Counted from the first letter of the stretch, positions 53,840-61,365 are shown. The stretch: 64,000 bases of DNA from Serratia quinivorans (GCF_946227985.1 NZ_CAMKGL010000001.1:1724525-1788524), one strand, 5' to 3'. A program made the numbers and translations. The notes: generated by a model from the sequence alone, not told the origin.

Positions 53840-54142
53840 AGCGTTTATCCTCTATTAGTATTAGCGCCTACGATTGGCAACAGCATTTAATGCTGGATTA
53901 GAAAATGCCAGTCGCTTTATTTTTAAGACCGCAGCTTCCTAAATTGAAACTTTATTCTGGAATTGGCAGTCGGTAACTACCCACTACAGAACATCGTAAA
54001 CTTGCCATCTCTCCCACTGTCACACCACTTCACCTACCACGGTAGATGTGCCGCTATGTCCCTTGCCGCAGTTCAAAGCTTGTTAACAAGCGAGCTAATC
54101 AGCTAAAGCAGGACCATCAACGCTGATAACCACCGGCTCACT
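53840..54142. other. Non-coding stretch upstream of the fibre-like gene
   Basis: About 300 bases with no supported ORF and no clear hairpin terminator. It includes the upstream region of the fibre-like gene on the minus strand. Confidence 0.5.
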
Positions 54143-54346
54143 TCAGTGAGGGAGGTATCGCTTCCTCACTTCTTGCATCGACATGTTGAGAACGAATTCT
54201 TTCTCCCCCTCAAAAATCGACGTCTGCACTTTCAGATATCCAGTTACGTGACTGGTCAGCATGGTCACTGCTGATGCAGGGAACTGTGTTACCCCTAGGG
54301 CGGTTTTGATTGTCAAAGTCTGTATCGCGCTATCCCGGTCTTGCAT
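54143..54346 (-). CDS. Small phage protein of unknown function
   Basis: The 67-residue protein starts MQDRDSAIQTLTIKTALGVT and ends EFVLNMSMQEVRKRYLPH. AAAGG lies 8 bases before the ATG at 54,346; the GTG 9 bases upstream overlaps that ribosome site. No family is recognised. Confidence 0.6.
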   Translation of the reverse strand: MQDRDSAIQTLTIKTALGVTQFPASAVTMLTSHVTGYLKVQTSIFEGEKEFVLNMSMQEVRKRYLPH

Positions 54347-54587
54347 CGCGTTCACCTTTTAGAGAAATGAGCTTACTGCTGGCAGAAAAAAACCGAGACG
54401 AATGCTCAGGCCGTTACATTAATCACTTTTCATTCATGTCGCCGAGCTACAATCGCTGGCTAGCGATTACCTGCCAAAACGCCCCATACGCTGAATTTCA
54501 CCCAGAATGCTTGACAACAATACTCACCCTTTTGAACTGTGAAATCGTCCGTGCAAAGAAAGTTTGCGTTCTTCCTCGTAGGGCGCC

Positions 54588-54615
54588 GCCCGCTACTCCT
54601 TGCGGGCATTTTTTT
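54588..54615 (+). terminator. Plus-strand terminator 1 of a group of three
   Basis: GCCCGC-8-base loop-GCGGGC-ATTTTTTT. Well-formed, but no plus-strand gene with a ribosome site ends here. Confidence 0.8.
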
Positions 54616-54705
54616 GCCTGTTACTTGATTACAGTATGCTCCCGGTTAGATGTTGAGCTTGTCTTACCAATGTTCCGATATTCGCCTTATCGTTGAGGTA
54701 CATCC

Positions 54706-54733
54706 AGCCCGCCTTCCCTGTCGGGCTTTTTTT
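54706..54733 (+). terminator. Plus-strand terminator 2 of a group of three
   Basis: AGCCCG-10-base loop-CGGGCT with seven T residues. The preceding 90 bases have no ORF. Confidence 0.8.
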
Positions 54734-54828
54734 ATTGACTCAATACACCTACCGTTTGCAGCCTTGCTCCTGCAAGCAGGAAGAGAAGCCTAATTGCATC
54801 CCTAAAAAAATATGTAAGTCTTCCTTTT

Positions 54829-54853
54829 GCCCGTCTATCTGACGGGCTTTTTT
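54829..54853 (+). terminator. Plus-strand terminator 3 of a group of three
   Basis: GCCCGTC-5-base loop-GACGGGC with six T residues. It overlaps the 3' end of the minus-strand lipoprotein gene at 54,852. Confidence 0.85.
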
Positions 54854-55007
54854 ACATCCCCACGCTGCACATCACTACAGCATCGCCATTCACCATCACC
54901 CGCGTCATGCTCATCGGGGCCGTTGAGGTGATTTGCACGCCGACGTAGCGCTGAGCAACGCAGCCTGTTAACGCCGACAACACCAGGCACAACATCAGCG
55001 GGCGCAT
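54852..55007 (-). CDS. Small phage lipoprotein
   Basis: The 51-residue protein MRPLMLCLVLSALTGCVAQR... has the lipobox LTGC and a short polar mature part (VGVQITSTAPMSMTRVMVNG). GGGGAG precedes the ATG. It starts one base after the stop of another small lipoprotein. The size is like Rz1, but it is not embedded in an Rz frame and lacks a proline-rich tail, so a spanin role is doubtful. Confidence 0.7.
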   Translation of the reverse strand: MRPLMLCLVLSALTGCVAQRYVGVQITSTAPMSMTRVMVNGDAVVMCSVGM

Positions 55008-55008
55008 G

Positions 55009-55242
55009 TTACTTCTCCCCTGGCTTGCAGGTCTGGCTTTCGCCCGGATTGGTATCAATGCAGGCCGAACCGTTCGGGTACGTCAGCACCACCGTGTTAT
55101 CCGGCTGTACCTCGGCGTTCGTGACACTCTGGCCCTTAGCGCCATTGGCGTGGGTGAATGACACCGCAGAGCAAGCAGCCATGCCTGCAATAGCCACCAG
55201 CAGCAGCGTGTTGACCACCAACCGCTTCCTTTTCCTGTTCAT
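55009..55242 (-). CDS. Small phage lipoprotein
   Basis: The 77-residue protein has a basic start (MNRKRKRLVVNTLLLVAIAG), lipobox MAAC, and a mature part with SVTNAEVQPDNTVVLTYPNG and a Cys pair (ACIDTNPGESQTC). AAGGA precedes the ATG at 55,242. It is coupled to the next lipoprotein. It might act in envelope change or exclusion; the family is not recognised. Confidence 0.7.
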   Translation of the reverse strand: MNRKRKRLVVNTLLLVAIAGMAACSAVSFTHANGAKGQSVTNAEVQPDNTVVLTYPNGSACIDTNPGESQTCKPGEK

Positions 55243-55264
55243 GGGGTTTTCCTTGCCTGAAATG

Positions 55265-55290
55265 AAAAAGGCCACGCATCAGCGTAGCCT
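55265..55290 (-). terminator. Minus-strand terminator upstream of the lipoprotein genes
   Basis: On the minus strand GGCTACGC pairs with GCGTGGCC (one mismatch) around TGAT, followed by five T residues. Confidence 0.75.
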
Positions 55291-55374
55291 TGAGTTTTTA
55301 TGAGTTGAAATTGAATGAATTGCCACCATATCAATGACGTCACAACTCCGTGGCAATATTCACAAGGATTGGCA

Positions 55375-55554
55375 ATGTCATTAAAACCGGGCCAGAACTC
55401 TGGCAAGAATGGCGGTATTTTCCAAGAAATTGGGCCGCGCGGTGGTGCGAAAGATAATTACGCAACCGTTCGTGATGATCAACGCATGCCACCAACGCAA
55501 AACCCAGGCAGCACCTGGAAAGAAATCAAGCGTACTCCTGACAGTAAGCGCTGA
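55375..55554 (+). CDS. Small YjzC-like protein on the opposite strand
   Basis: The 59-residue protein MSLKPGQNSGKNGGIFQEIG... has PRGG and MPPTQNPGSTWKEIKR, the spacing seen in small YjzC-like proteins (KPGQ..P..G.Y..VG....G......KG..FPPT.....W). AAGGA precedes the ATG and a terminator follows. It stands alone on the plus strand inside the minus-strand late region, like a moron. Confidence 0.65.
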   Translation: MSLKPGQNSGKNGGIFQEIGPRGGAKDNYATVRDDQRMPPTQNPGSTWKEIKRTPDSKR

Positions 55555-55564
55555 TTGAATTACC

Positions 55565-55592
55565 CAAGCCGGCTAACAGACAGCTGGCTTTT
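55565..55592 (+). terminator. Terminator after the YjzC-like gene
   Basis: AGCCGGCT and AGCTGGCT pair with one wobble, followed by six T residues. Confidence 0.8.
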
Positions 55593-55953
55593 TTACGTAC
55601 CCCTCGGCAAACCTGAAAAGCTTATCCAGCAGGTAGCAGTACGTCTCGTTGTTGCCATCGCGGGTGATCTCCACCCCGCATGTCTCGCAGATCCTGAAGG
55701 CTGCATGGGCGCACTCATGAGCCAGAACGTGCAGCTCACCGGTGAAGACACCGATGAGGATAATGCGCTCGCCCGTCTCGCGGTTCTCAACCAGCCGGAC
55801 GCAGCCCGCCAGCGTATGGAGAGCGTCAGGCTCCAACCCCAGCACCGTATAAGCTTGTTCCCATTCGTCGCGGGTTGTACAGAGATACACCTGAGCACAC
55901 TCGAACAACGGAACCAGCAACCTTGGCAGCTTCGGCCACTTTGCCTTTGCCAT
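55573..55953 (-). CDS. Phage protein with HExxH metallopeptidase-like motif
   Basis: The 126-residue protein has GELHVLAHECAHAAFRICET, which contains HECAH, a HExxH zinc site, in a predicted helix, and several cysteines (ECAQVYLCTT, CETCGVEI). AGGGG precedes the ATG at 55,953. It resembles small phage-borne putative metallopeptidases found near lysis and late control genes. It could cut a host protein; no target can be named. Confidence 0.72.
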   Translation of the reverse strand: MAKAKWPKLPRLLVPLFECAQVYLCTTRDEWEQAYTVLGLEPDALHTLAGCVRLVENRETGERIILIGVFTGELHVLAHECAHAAFRICETCGVEITRDGNNETYCYLLDKLFRFAEGYVKKPAVC

Positions 55954-55970
55954 GCTTACCCCTGAAAAGC

Positions 55971-55993
55971 AAAAGCCCCGCGTAAGCGAGGCC
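55971..55993 (-). terminator. Minus-strand terminator upstream of the HExxH gene
   Basis: GCCTCGC and GCGGGGC on the minus strand around TTAC, followed by TTTT. Confidence 0.72.
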
Positions 55994-56094
55994 TTGAATA
56001 GGTGCCAGAGTACGTCTGGCGGCGTATACCCTGCCGGTGATATGGTCAAATTGCAAAACGTGACATATCGAAACCAACAGAAGGAATTTTGAGT

Positions 56095-56241
56095 ATGACT
56101 GAACCTAAGAAAGCACCTGCAGAAAGTAAATCTCAGCCCGTAGAACAGCAAAAGCCCACCCCTGCAAAACAGGGTGGCTTTTCGGTTGGACGAATGATCG
56201 CCGCTGATTCTGCTGAGGGCCTCAAGAAAAAAAGTAAGTAA
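56095..56241 (+). CDS. Small charged protein (48 residues)
   Basis: The short ORF reads MTEPKKAPAESKSQPVEQQK then PTPAKQGGFSVGRMIAADSA and ends EGLKKKSK. AAGGA lies 9 bases before the ATG. It is rich in lysine, proline and glutamine, so it is probably disordered. Its 3' end overlaps the 3' end of the minus-strand membrane gene. Confidence 0.5.
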   Translation: MTEPKKAPAESKSQPVEQQKPTPAKQGGFSVGRMIAADSAEGLKKKSK

Positions 56242-56791
56242 TCACTGAAACGAAAATAGCACACGCCGGGGTAAGGATGGTCGCTATCCTTACCCTGGTC
56301 AGTTGGAGGCTTATCTTCCCATTATGTTCGCTCATCTCATCAGCTGTCGTGCTCAGGGTCTCCAGCCTGTATCGCCTGATCACAGGAAGGCGGTTACAGC
56401 CCCCGCAGAATCCATTGGTTTTGAAATATTCAAAGTCAGCAGCATCAATATTTTTAAATTTCTCTGAGTAAAGAACAAATGGGGAGGCGGTAATTAATCC
56501 TCTCTGCTTAACCGCCAGCACATTGAGAACCAAATAGACAGCGCATAGCGACCAATAAACAGTAAAAACCGCCAAACCCGCATCTAGAAAAGTCTGATGC
56601 TCTTTCTGCGTTAAAAGCAAAAACGAAGAACCAATCCCCACAATCAGGATGCTTAAAAGCTTATATCCGTTCTCTTTATTTATCATGTTCGATTGGTGAA
56701 GCTCTTTTATGCACGCTTCACCCTGTGCTTCCAGAAAATCAACCAATTCATCATCGGCATCCAGAAAGTAATCTTCAGGCGGCTTTTTCAT
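56222..56791 (-). CDS. Membrane protein of unknown function
   Basis: The 189-residue protein has an acidic N-terminus (EDYFLDADDELVDFLEAQGE), a two-helix membrane hairpin (YKLLSILIVGIGSSFLLL and LAVFTVYWSLCAVYLVLNVL), a cytoplasmic stretch with FCGGC, and a third membrane helix at the C-terminus (IATILTPACAIFVSVITYFF). Lower GC than the virion genes. Possibly a lysogenic or exclusion gene. No family is recognised. Confidence 0.65.
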   Translation of the reverse strand: MKKPPEDYFLDADDELVDFLEAQGEACIKELHQSNMINKENGYKLLSILIVGIGSSFLLLTQKEHQTFLDAGLAVFTVYWSLCAVYLVLNVLAVKQRGLITASPFVLYSEKFKNIDAADFEYFKTNGFCGGCNRLPVIRRYRLETLSTTADEMSEHNGKISLQLTRVRIATILTPACAIFVSVITYFFS

Positions 56792-56852
56792 TACTATTGT
56801 CTCGTGGGTGTTGCAATAGATGGATTTTACCTTAATGCCAACCGCTCACCAC

Positions 56853-56878
56853 AAAAAAGCCCACGCGGATGCATGGGC
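56853..56878 (-). terminator. Minus-strand terminator
   Basis: GCCCATGC and GCGTGGGC (one wobble) on the minus strand around ATCC, followed by six T residues. Confidence 0.8.
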
Positions 56879-57041
56879 CTGTAGTTGTCGCGATGTCGCG
56901 GTGCGTAATTGTCGCCAGTGGATTAGCTACTGATACATACCACCAACGGGGGAAGTCTGATCTAGATAACCGAGTGTTGTTTAACCAGTGTTTTACCATC
57001 CCGCTCGATAATCCCGTCATGAAAAATAACGGAAGAACCCC

Positions 57042-57143
57042 ATGGTCAGGAAAACCATCATCGTCACACTCGTTGTTGTCGCCACACTTGCTACCATTGT
57101 GCTAATAGGCCTTGGTGCGGTATTCATTTCACTCCAACAATGA
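57042..57143 (+). CDS. Very small membrane protein (33 residues)
   Basis: The ORF reads MVRKTIIVTLVVVATLATIV then LIGLGAVFISLQQ, one transmembrane helix after a basic start. GGAAG lies 7 bases before the ATG. It is too short to assign; the composition and the ribosome site are the only support. Confidence 0.4.
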   Translation: MVRKTIIVTLVVVATLATIVLIGLGAVFISLQQ

Positions 57144-57196
57144 AACGCCCCGGCGGTTAGCCAGGGCTCAATTCAAGCTATTCGCAGTTAAGGGAT

Positions 57197-57544
57197 TTAG
57201 AAAAAAAACCAAATAATGGACATTGCCGCAGCGCCACATACGGCAGCAATACCCAGCAATATTTTGCGCTTGATATCCCTATCGATTTTTTCCATTTCCA
57301 ATGTATCGATTTGCATTGACTCGGTAGGGCTTTCGTTATTGCCACGCTCCATATGCCCATCCTTAACATAAAATGAGTGTTGCAGTGCTGGGTGCCTCCC
57401 AGTGAGCCGTTGGCCAGCCACCATGGCTCGTGATCTTTTAAGCAAATTCCTGGTTAGGGTTGCCGCTGCTTCACCCCAACGCATAGTGGGATTCACTGCA
57501 ACATAAGCACTCTCAGACAGAGAGGCTGGAATAATCAAGTGCAT
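57197..57544 (-). CDS. Tail-anchored membrane protein of unknown function
   Basis: The 115-residue protein has a soluble N-terminal part (MHLIIPASLSESAYVAVNPT then MRWGEAAATLTRNLLKRSRA) and one C-terminal transmembrane helix (KILLGIAAVCGAAAMSIIWF). The ribosome site is weak. It lies between the tRNA cluster and the small membrane genes. No family is recognised. Confidence 0.55.
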   Translation of the reverse strand: MHLIIPASLSESAYVAVNPTMRWGEAAATLTRNLLKRSRAMVAGQRLTGRHPALQHSFYVKDGHMERGNNESPTESMQIDTLEMEKIDRDIKRKILLGIAAVCGAAAMSIIWFFF

Positions 57545-57645
57545 TTTTTAACCAATAACTTCACCACCGAAAAACCAAACCACAAATCATTGCCTTCCAT
57601 CTCCTACCGTTGCTCAGTAATCCGCAACAATTAGTGGGGAGAACC

Positions 57646-57851
<206 letters not shown>

Positions 57852-57853
57852 AT

Positions 57854-57928
57854 TGGTCCGCCATCGAGGTCTCGAACCCCGTACCTACAGCTTAATGGTC
57901 GTTGCTCTTCCTGCTGAGCTAATGGCGG
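57854..57928 (-). tRNA. tRNA of uncertain identity with a six-base anticodon loop
   Basis: A 75-base cloverleaf on the minus strand. The acceptor CCGCCAT/ATGGCGG pairs perfectly, the D-arm is GCTC/GAGC, the T-arm is CGGGG-TTCGAGA-CCTCG and ACCA is encoded. The anticodon arm reads ACGAC-CATTAA-GCTGT: four of five pairs form but the loop has six bases and lacks the U at position 33. The arm is like E. coli argU (ACGAC-CTTCTAA-GTCGT). If one base was lost, the anticodon may be ATT. It may be damaged or specialised. Confidence 0.7.
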
Positions 57929-57929
57929 T

Positions 57930-58005
57930 TGGTGGCCATTGCTGGGCTTGAACCAGCGAACGAGCGATTATGAGTCGCGCGCTCTAACCAACTGAGCTAA
58001 AGGCC
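57930..58005 (-). tRNA. tRNA-Ile (CAT anticodon, AUA-reading type)
   Basis: A 76-base cloverleaf on the minus strand with anticodon loop CTCATAA and encoded CCA. The anticodon and T arms (GACTCATAATCGCT and CGCTGGTTCAAG) closely follow E. coli ileX, the lysidine-modified Ile tRNA, rather than elongator tRNA-Met. The acceptor GGCCTTT/AATGGCC has one T-T mismatch at pair 5-68. Phages often carry this tRNA to read AUA codons. Confidence 0.88.
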
Positions 58006-58083
58006 GAGGCGCGAATACTAATGCAGCCAGCATAACCACACAATACCCATTGATATTTCTTTACATATCATCCACCAGAAAGC

Positions 58084-58107
58084 AAAAAGCCCGACGACTG
58101 ACGGGCT
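58084..58107 (-). terminator. Terminator after the mom-like gene
   Basis: AGCCCG and CGGGCT on the minus strand around an 8-base loop, followed by five T residues. It overlaps the gene's stop codon and precedes the tRNA cluster. Confidence 0.75.
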
Positions 58108-58828
58108 AAGCTGAATGTTCTGGTTTTGGATATGGCTTCGGGCTGAACAGTTTAGTGTTAAGCCGCCGGCGTGCACGTTTGTTCAAAAAGCGGATATAGC
58201 GGAATTGGTTGAATGTGTGAGCCGTCGCTCGATGTGCATTTTCCTGCAAATAGCTGCCGCGGGTGCCAGCCTTACACCCTTTCGTCGTCATTGCGATCTT
58301 GTGGTACCACTCACCATCGAGCTCGTAAAACGTCGTTTGGTGGCTGCCGACATAATCAAAATTGCTGGCCTGGTACACGACGCCGAACCGTCCGCACCGT
58401 TCATCGGCAAACGTCTGCACCCACTCAACGGCGGGATACAATAGCTTGATGCTTTTCAGCGCGTAGCTGATAGCGCGGGATTCGGTATTACGTGGCATCC
58501 GGTCATGAACCCATAACCGGTTGAGCTCCATGTATTCGCGGTTGCCGGTGCCGGTCACCACACGAGCCCCGCTGCTGGGGTTCATCGCGTAGCCCCACTG
58601 CATGACGCCCACCAGTTCACGGCCGTCGAAAATACCCAGATGCAGATAGGAATTGTTCACTACGCGCTTGCTGTAGTGAAAGTGGCTGATTACCAGGCGG
58701 GCCAGCCAAACGGGAATAGTTGCAACGTGCAGATCTTCACAGCCATAACCGACGGTTTCGCCTGCCTAGACGATCGGCGCTGGCTTTCCGCTGGCACGTG
58801 ACACAACACCATTAATGTGTTTTTTCAA
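58106..58828 (-). pseudogene. Mom family DNA-modification gene interrupted by an amber codon
   Basis: The frame from a TTG at 58,828 reads KKHINGVVSRASGKPAPIV, then TAG (58,768-58,766), then [20 protein letters not shown] and [16 protein letters not shown], with [40 protein letters not shown] and [12 protein letters not shown] following. The part after the stop is typical of phage Mom, a GNAT-fold enzyme that adds a carbamoylmethyl-like group to adenine and protects phage DNA from restriction. Restored length (240 residues) matches Mom. A GTG at 58,660 could give a 184-residue protein lacking the N-terminus. Confidence 0.8.
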
Positions 58829-59058
58829 TGTATAAGTACTCCAATAGAGCCGGTGTACTCGTGACCTTTGACGCGGGTATGCAGCCCCGGAGAGCGGTAA
58901 CTTTCCGGGGCACCCATCAGAGTTAAGGATAAAAGACGCCAGTGCTATCAAAAGCAAGATCAACGGCACTAAATCTCACTACCAACACGCTATAATTTCC
59001 AAGCAAATATTTATGCCTTTAACACAGCATGTCAGAAACTCATGATAAGGACTTATAA

Positions 59059-59562
59059 ATGAGACTAGTTAAGAATGAAGATGCTTTTATCGACAAAGCA
59101 GATAGTCGCCGGCTAGGTCCATACCGAGCCAATTTCGCGGGCGGGACCATTTTCATTAATGATCAAAATGCAGATATAGATGTCGGTGATGAGATAGTTC
59201 GTATCCTTCCGAGCGGGAAAGAGGAAATAAAAACAATATCTGAATGTAACTTTTACAGTGTTGGCATAGGCGGAAGAGGCCCACACTTCCAGATCAAAGC
59301 AGATTCTGGAAGAAACGCTTCAAGAATTAATTCTTCAAACCTCAATCAGACATTCAATATCCATGGAGGCCAAATCCAAATTGGAAATGAAAACAAACAA
59401 GAAATATTTAATAATTTTCAAACACTCATAAAGGCAATCGATGAGTCACCCGCCACTAATGAAGAAAAAGAAGAAGCAAAAAGCCGATTGAAAAAATTTC
59501 TTGAACACCCACTAGTGACAACCATTGCGGGGAGCGCAATAGGTTCATTACTTGGTGGTTGA
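59059..59562 (+). CDS. Protein with RHIM/amyloid-like IQIGN motif and glycine-zipper tail
   Basis: The 167-residue protein has a beta-rich N-terminal domain (RANFAGGTIFINDQNADIDV then GDEIVRILPSGKEEI). A linker rich in Asn and Ser leads to FNIHGGQIQIGNENKQEIFN, with IQIGN at residues 106-110. A charged helix (SPATNEEKEEAKSRLKKFLE) follows, and a hydrophobic glycine-patterned end (LVTTIAGSAIGSLLGG). The core fits the RHIM tetrad (V/I-Q-V/I/L-G followed by N). AAGGA precedes the ATG, a terminator follows, and the gene runs against the late operon. The role is unknown; signalling by amyloid-like contact is an inference. Confidence 0.75.
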   Translation: MRLVKNEDAFIDKADSRRLGPYRANFAGGTIFINDQNADIDVGDEIVRILPSGKEEIKTISECNFYSVGIGGRGPHFQIKADSGRNASRINSSNLNQTFNIHGGQIQIGNENKQEIFNNFQTLIKAIDESPATNEEKEEAKSRLKKFLEHPLVTTIAGSAIGSLLGG

Positions 59563-59582
59563 CCCCCATGCAGACAATAAAA

Positions 59583-59607
59583 AACCCGCTCTATGGCGGG
59601 TTTCTTT
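59583..59607. terminator. Bidirectional terminator between the RHIM-like gene and the late promoter
   Basis: AACCCGC and GCGGGTT around TCTATG with T-rich flanks on both sides. On the minus strand it would stop unmodified polymerase soon after the candidate late promoter, like lambda tR'. Confidence 0.85.
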
Positions 59608-59640
59608 TGAATTTGTCGCTGCGGATATAACTTCACGAAG

Positions 59641-59676
59641 CCTATATCAATTTAATCATTTTCCGCGCAAAGTCAA
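59641..59676 (-). promoter_or_regulatory. Candidate Q-dependent late promoter
   Basis: On the minus strand, at the 3' end of the Q-like gene, TTGACT (59,676-59,671) is followed after 15 bases by TTAAAT (59,655-59,650) in GATTAAATTGATATAGG. A terminator lies about 40 bases downstream. This matches the lambda pR'-tR' layout, where Q loads at the promoter and lets polymerase pass. The spacing is short, so the exact -10 is uncertain. Confidence 0.45.
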
Positions 59677-60233
59677 CGGATAAATCTCGTTTGATCTACT
59701 CCGAACGCATCACTCATTGGCCGATGGAGCATAAACTCTGCCGTCTTCACCCATACCGCGACGCGTGTTTCGCAGGTGCGCATGCACCACTCTGGGCGTA
59801 CATCATGCAGATCAGCGGCCATTGCCTTCAGGCTTTTGCCGTGGCCCATATAACGCTGCCGGATGATGTATTTTAACCCAGGGTCATCAATCAGTACCGC
59901 GCCGATCACTTTGTCCATGATTGCGGCTTCTTTGTCAGTGCAGAACGCCAGATTACTCTTTTGCTTTCCCTCCAAAATATCGAGCAAGTATTGGCGCAAC
60001 TCTTCCTGCTCACACCCCGCCTTTTTCAGATGCTTGAGCGCCTGGGTGATAGCTGCCTTCGTTACCTGATTACTGGCCAGCAGCCGATTGAACATATTGC
60101 CGGCACCACCGAAGCTCTCCATACCCGACCAGCGGCCCCACATTTTTAGACGCCCTTGGATCCAGACTCTTTCCAGCGCACGCAAATGCAATTCTTTACC
60201 GTCGCCTTTACCGATATTGTCGGGGTAGATCAT
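59673..60233 (-). CDS. Antitermination protein Q-like (DUF1133 family)
   Basis: The 186-residue protein starts MIYPDNIGKGDGKELHLRAL and has ERVWIQGRLKMWGRWSGMES and KYIIRQRYMGHGKSLKAMAA, the pattern of DUF1133/Q-type late regulators, with a C-terminal helix-turn-helix. Q proteins load on polymerase at the late promoter and let it read through terminators. It overlaps the DUF1364 gene by 4 bases. At least eight minus-strand terminators downstream support this role. Confidence 0.85.
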   Translation of the reverse strand: MIYPDNIGKGDGKELHLRALERVWIQGRLKMWGRWSGMESFGGAGNMFNRLLASNQVTKAAITQALKHLKKAGCEQEELRQYLLDILEGKQKSNLAFCTDKEAAIMDKVIGAVLIDDPGLKYIIRQRYMGHGKSLKAMAADLHDVRPEWCMRTCETRVAVWVKTAEFMLHRPMSDAFGVDQTRFIR

Positions 60234-60517
60234 AGTTTTCCTTCCTTTCTCAAAATGGCTTGCGTGCGGAATACGCCCTCGGCGTGCATTAGCCGCAGTT
60301 CGTCGCGCGTGTATTCGGTTTTTTTTCTGCTGTCGATAGCGTCATGACATGCACTGCATCCCCACGCGCCCTGTGCGTCGTCTGGCTTCATGCCACCACC
60401 GCAGGTACCGGCCAGCCGGTAATGTGCCAACACGGTAGTTTCTGGATTGAAATTACAAATGACTGGGATTCTGAGCTGGCAGTCGCGGCCTCTGGCCTCT
60501 TCTCGTAAATTAGCCAT
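60230..60517 (-). CDS. DUF1364 (NinG-region-type) zinc/HNH-like protein
   Basis: The 95-residue protein has DCQLRIPVICNFNPETTVLA, HYRLAGTCGGGMKPDDAQGA and WGCSACHDAIDSRKKTEYT, the conserved Cys and His residues of DUF1364. The fold is HNH-like and may be a nuclease. It lies in the position of the lambda nin region between replication genes and Q. It overlaps both neighbours. Confidence 0.9.
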   Translation of the reverse strand: MANLREEARGRDCQLRIPVICNFNPETTVLAHYRLAGTCGGGMKPDDAQGAWGCSACHDAIDSRKKTEYTRDELRLMHAEGVFRTQAILRKEGKL

Positions 60518-61110
60518 TACTCGAAGCTCATCAGCTGTGCCGCGGCGTTCTCAACGTCGAGGTGCGAGCGGAAAGGTTTATGCAGGATCCAGCGCCAGAG
60601 GACATCGAGCGCGGCTTTGTACAGTTGATGGAATTCAGTTTCGTCCATGTTGGCAAAAGCAATGCTGCGGGGGTGTTTCCGAAGGGTGCCGTCTGGAAGC
60701 TGGATTGCGTCATAGTGCCCGGCCTCGACCGTCACCCATGCGCGATAGGCATCGAAGGATTTACAGGCACTGATGCTGCCGGCACGCCGATCGGCGATGC
60801 GGTCCAGATACTGATCGGCGGCATCGAGTAAAGCGGACTCATTGCCGCCAAACTTGGCGAGGAATTTTGCATAGCCGGACACCAGCTTGCGCTCGTTCGT
60901 CGATATCGCGCCGCCGGTAGGTTCCCAGTATTCAAAACCCAGATTGAGAAGCGCAAAAAATCGGCGGTGAAACGCCGGGTTGCGCACCTGCTTGAAGTCG
61001 GCCACCAGCACGGCGCCGAGCTTGCATTTTGTTTGCAGAAAAACGCTGGTCTCCGGGCTGGCCGGGATCAGTATTCCTGAGGACTGCTTGATGAGTTGTA
61101 ACTGCGTCAT
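60517..61110 (-). CDS. DUF1367 family protein
   Basis: The 197-residue protein starts MTQLQLIKQSSGILIPASPE and has LQTKCKLGAVLVADFKQVRN, PAFHRRFFALLNLGFEYWEP and SIAFANMDETEFHQLYKAAL, the DUF1367 pattern common in lambdoid nin regions. It probably acts with DUF1364 in recombination or DNA handling. GGAGA precedes the ATG; its stop overlaps the next start. Confidence 0.9.
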   Translation of the reverse strand: MTQLQLIKQSSGILIPASPETSVFLQTKCKLGAVLVADFKQVRNPAFHRRFFALLNLGFEYWEPTGGAISTNERKLVSGYAKFLAKFGGNESALLDAADQYLDRIADRRAGSISACKSFDAYRAWVTVEAGHYDAIQLPDGTLRKHPRSIAFANMDETEFHQLYKAALDVLWRWILHKPFRSHLDVENAAAQLMSFE

Positions 61111-61170
61111 TATCGTCTCCGGTATTGACGCAGCAGGTGATCAGCTGTTCAGGCTGATGGATTCATTATA

Positions 61171-61365
61171 TCACTTTCGCCGGACGTCGTACCCCATACG
61201 GCGAAGCAACACGATCATAAGTTCAGTATCTGCGATGATCTGCTCATCTTTGAGTGACAGGACAGCGCTTACTACTCCGGCAGTCAAGTAAACCAGCGCC
61301 CGGCCATTATCGGGCAAATGTTGAGCAACATCTTGTTTTTCAATCATTATATTTTTCTCCGACAT
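61171..61365 (-). CDS. Small phage protein of unknown function
   Basis: The 64-residue protein reads MSEKNIMIEKQDVAQHLPDN and ALVYLTAGVVSAVLSLKDEQ. A second ATG at 61,347 has GGAG 9 bases upstream and may be the true start. It is one hydrophobic-helix protein in the nin-type region. No family is recognised. Confidence 0.55.
   Translation of the reverse strand: MSEKNIMIEKQDVAQHLPDNGRALVYLTAGVVSAVLSLKDEQIIADTELMIVLLRRMGYDVRRK

Noticed and set aside
54310..54696. 128-residue plus-strand ORF
   Set aside because: No ribosome site, odd composition, and it runs straight through a terminator (54,588-54,615). Treated as non-coding.
54852..55242. Rz/Rz1 spanin pair
   Set aside because: Two small lipoproteins lie in tandem, but neither is a membrane-anchored Rz and the genes are not nested. 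The pair does not meet spanin criteria.
58766..58969. 67-residue minus-strand ORF starting with a hydrophobic segment
   Set aside because: Its last 20 residues are the N-terminus of the Mom-like protein. The GTG start has no clear ribosome site and the middle covers a leader hairpin, so it is better explained as mom leader plus pseudogene start.
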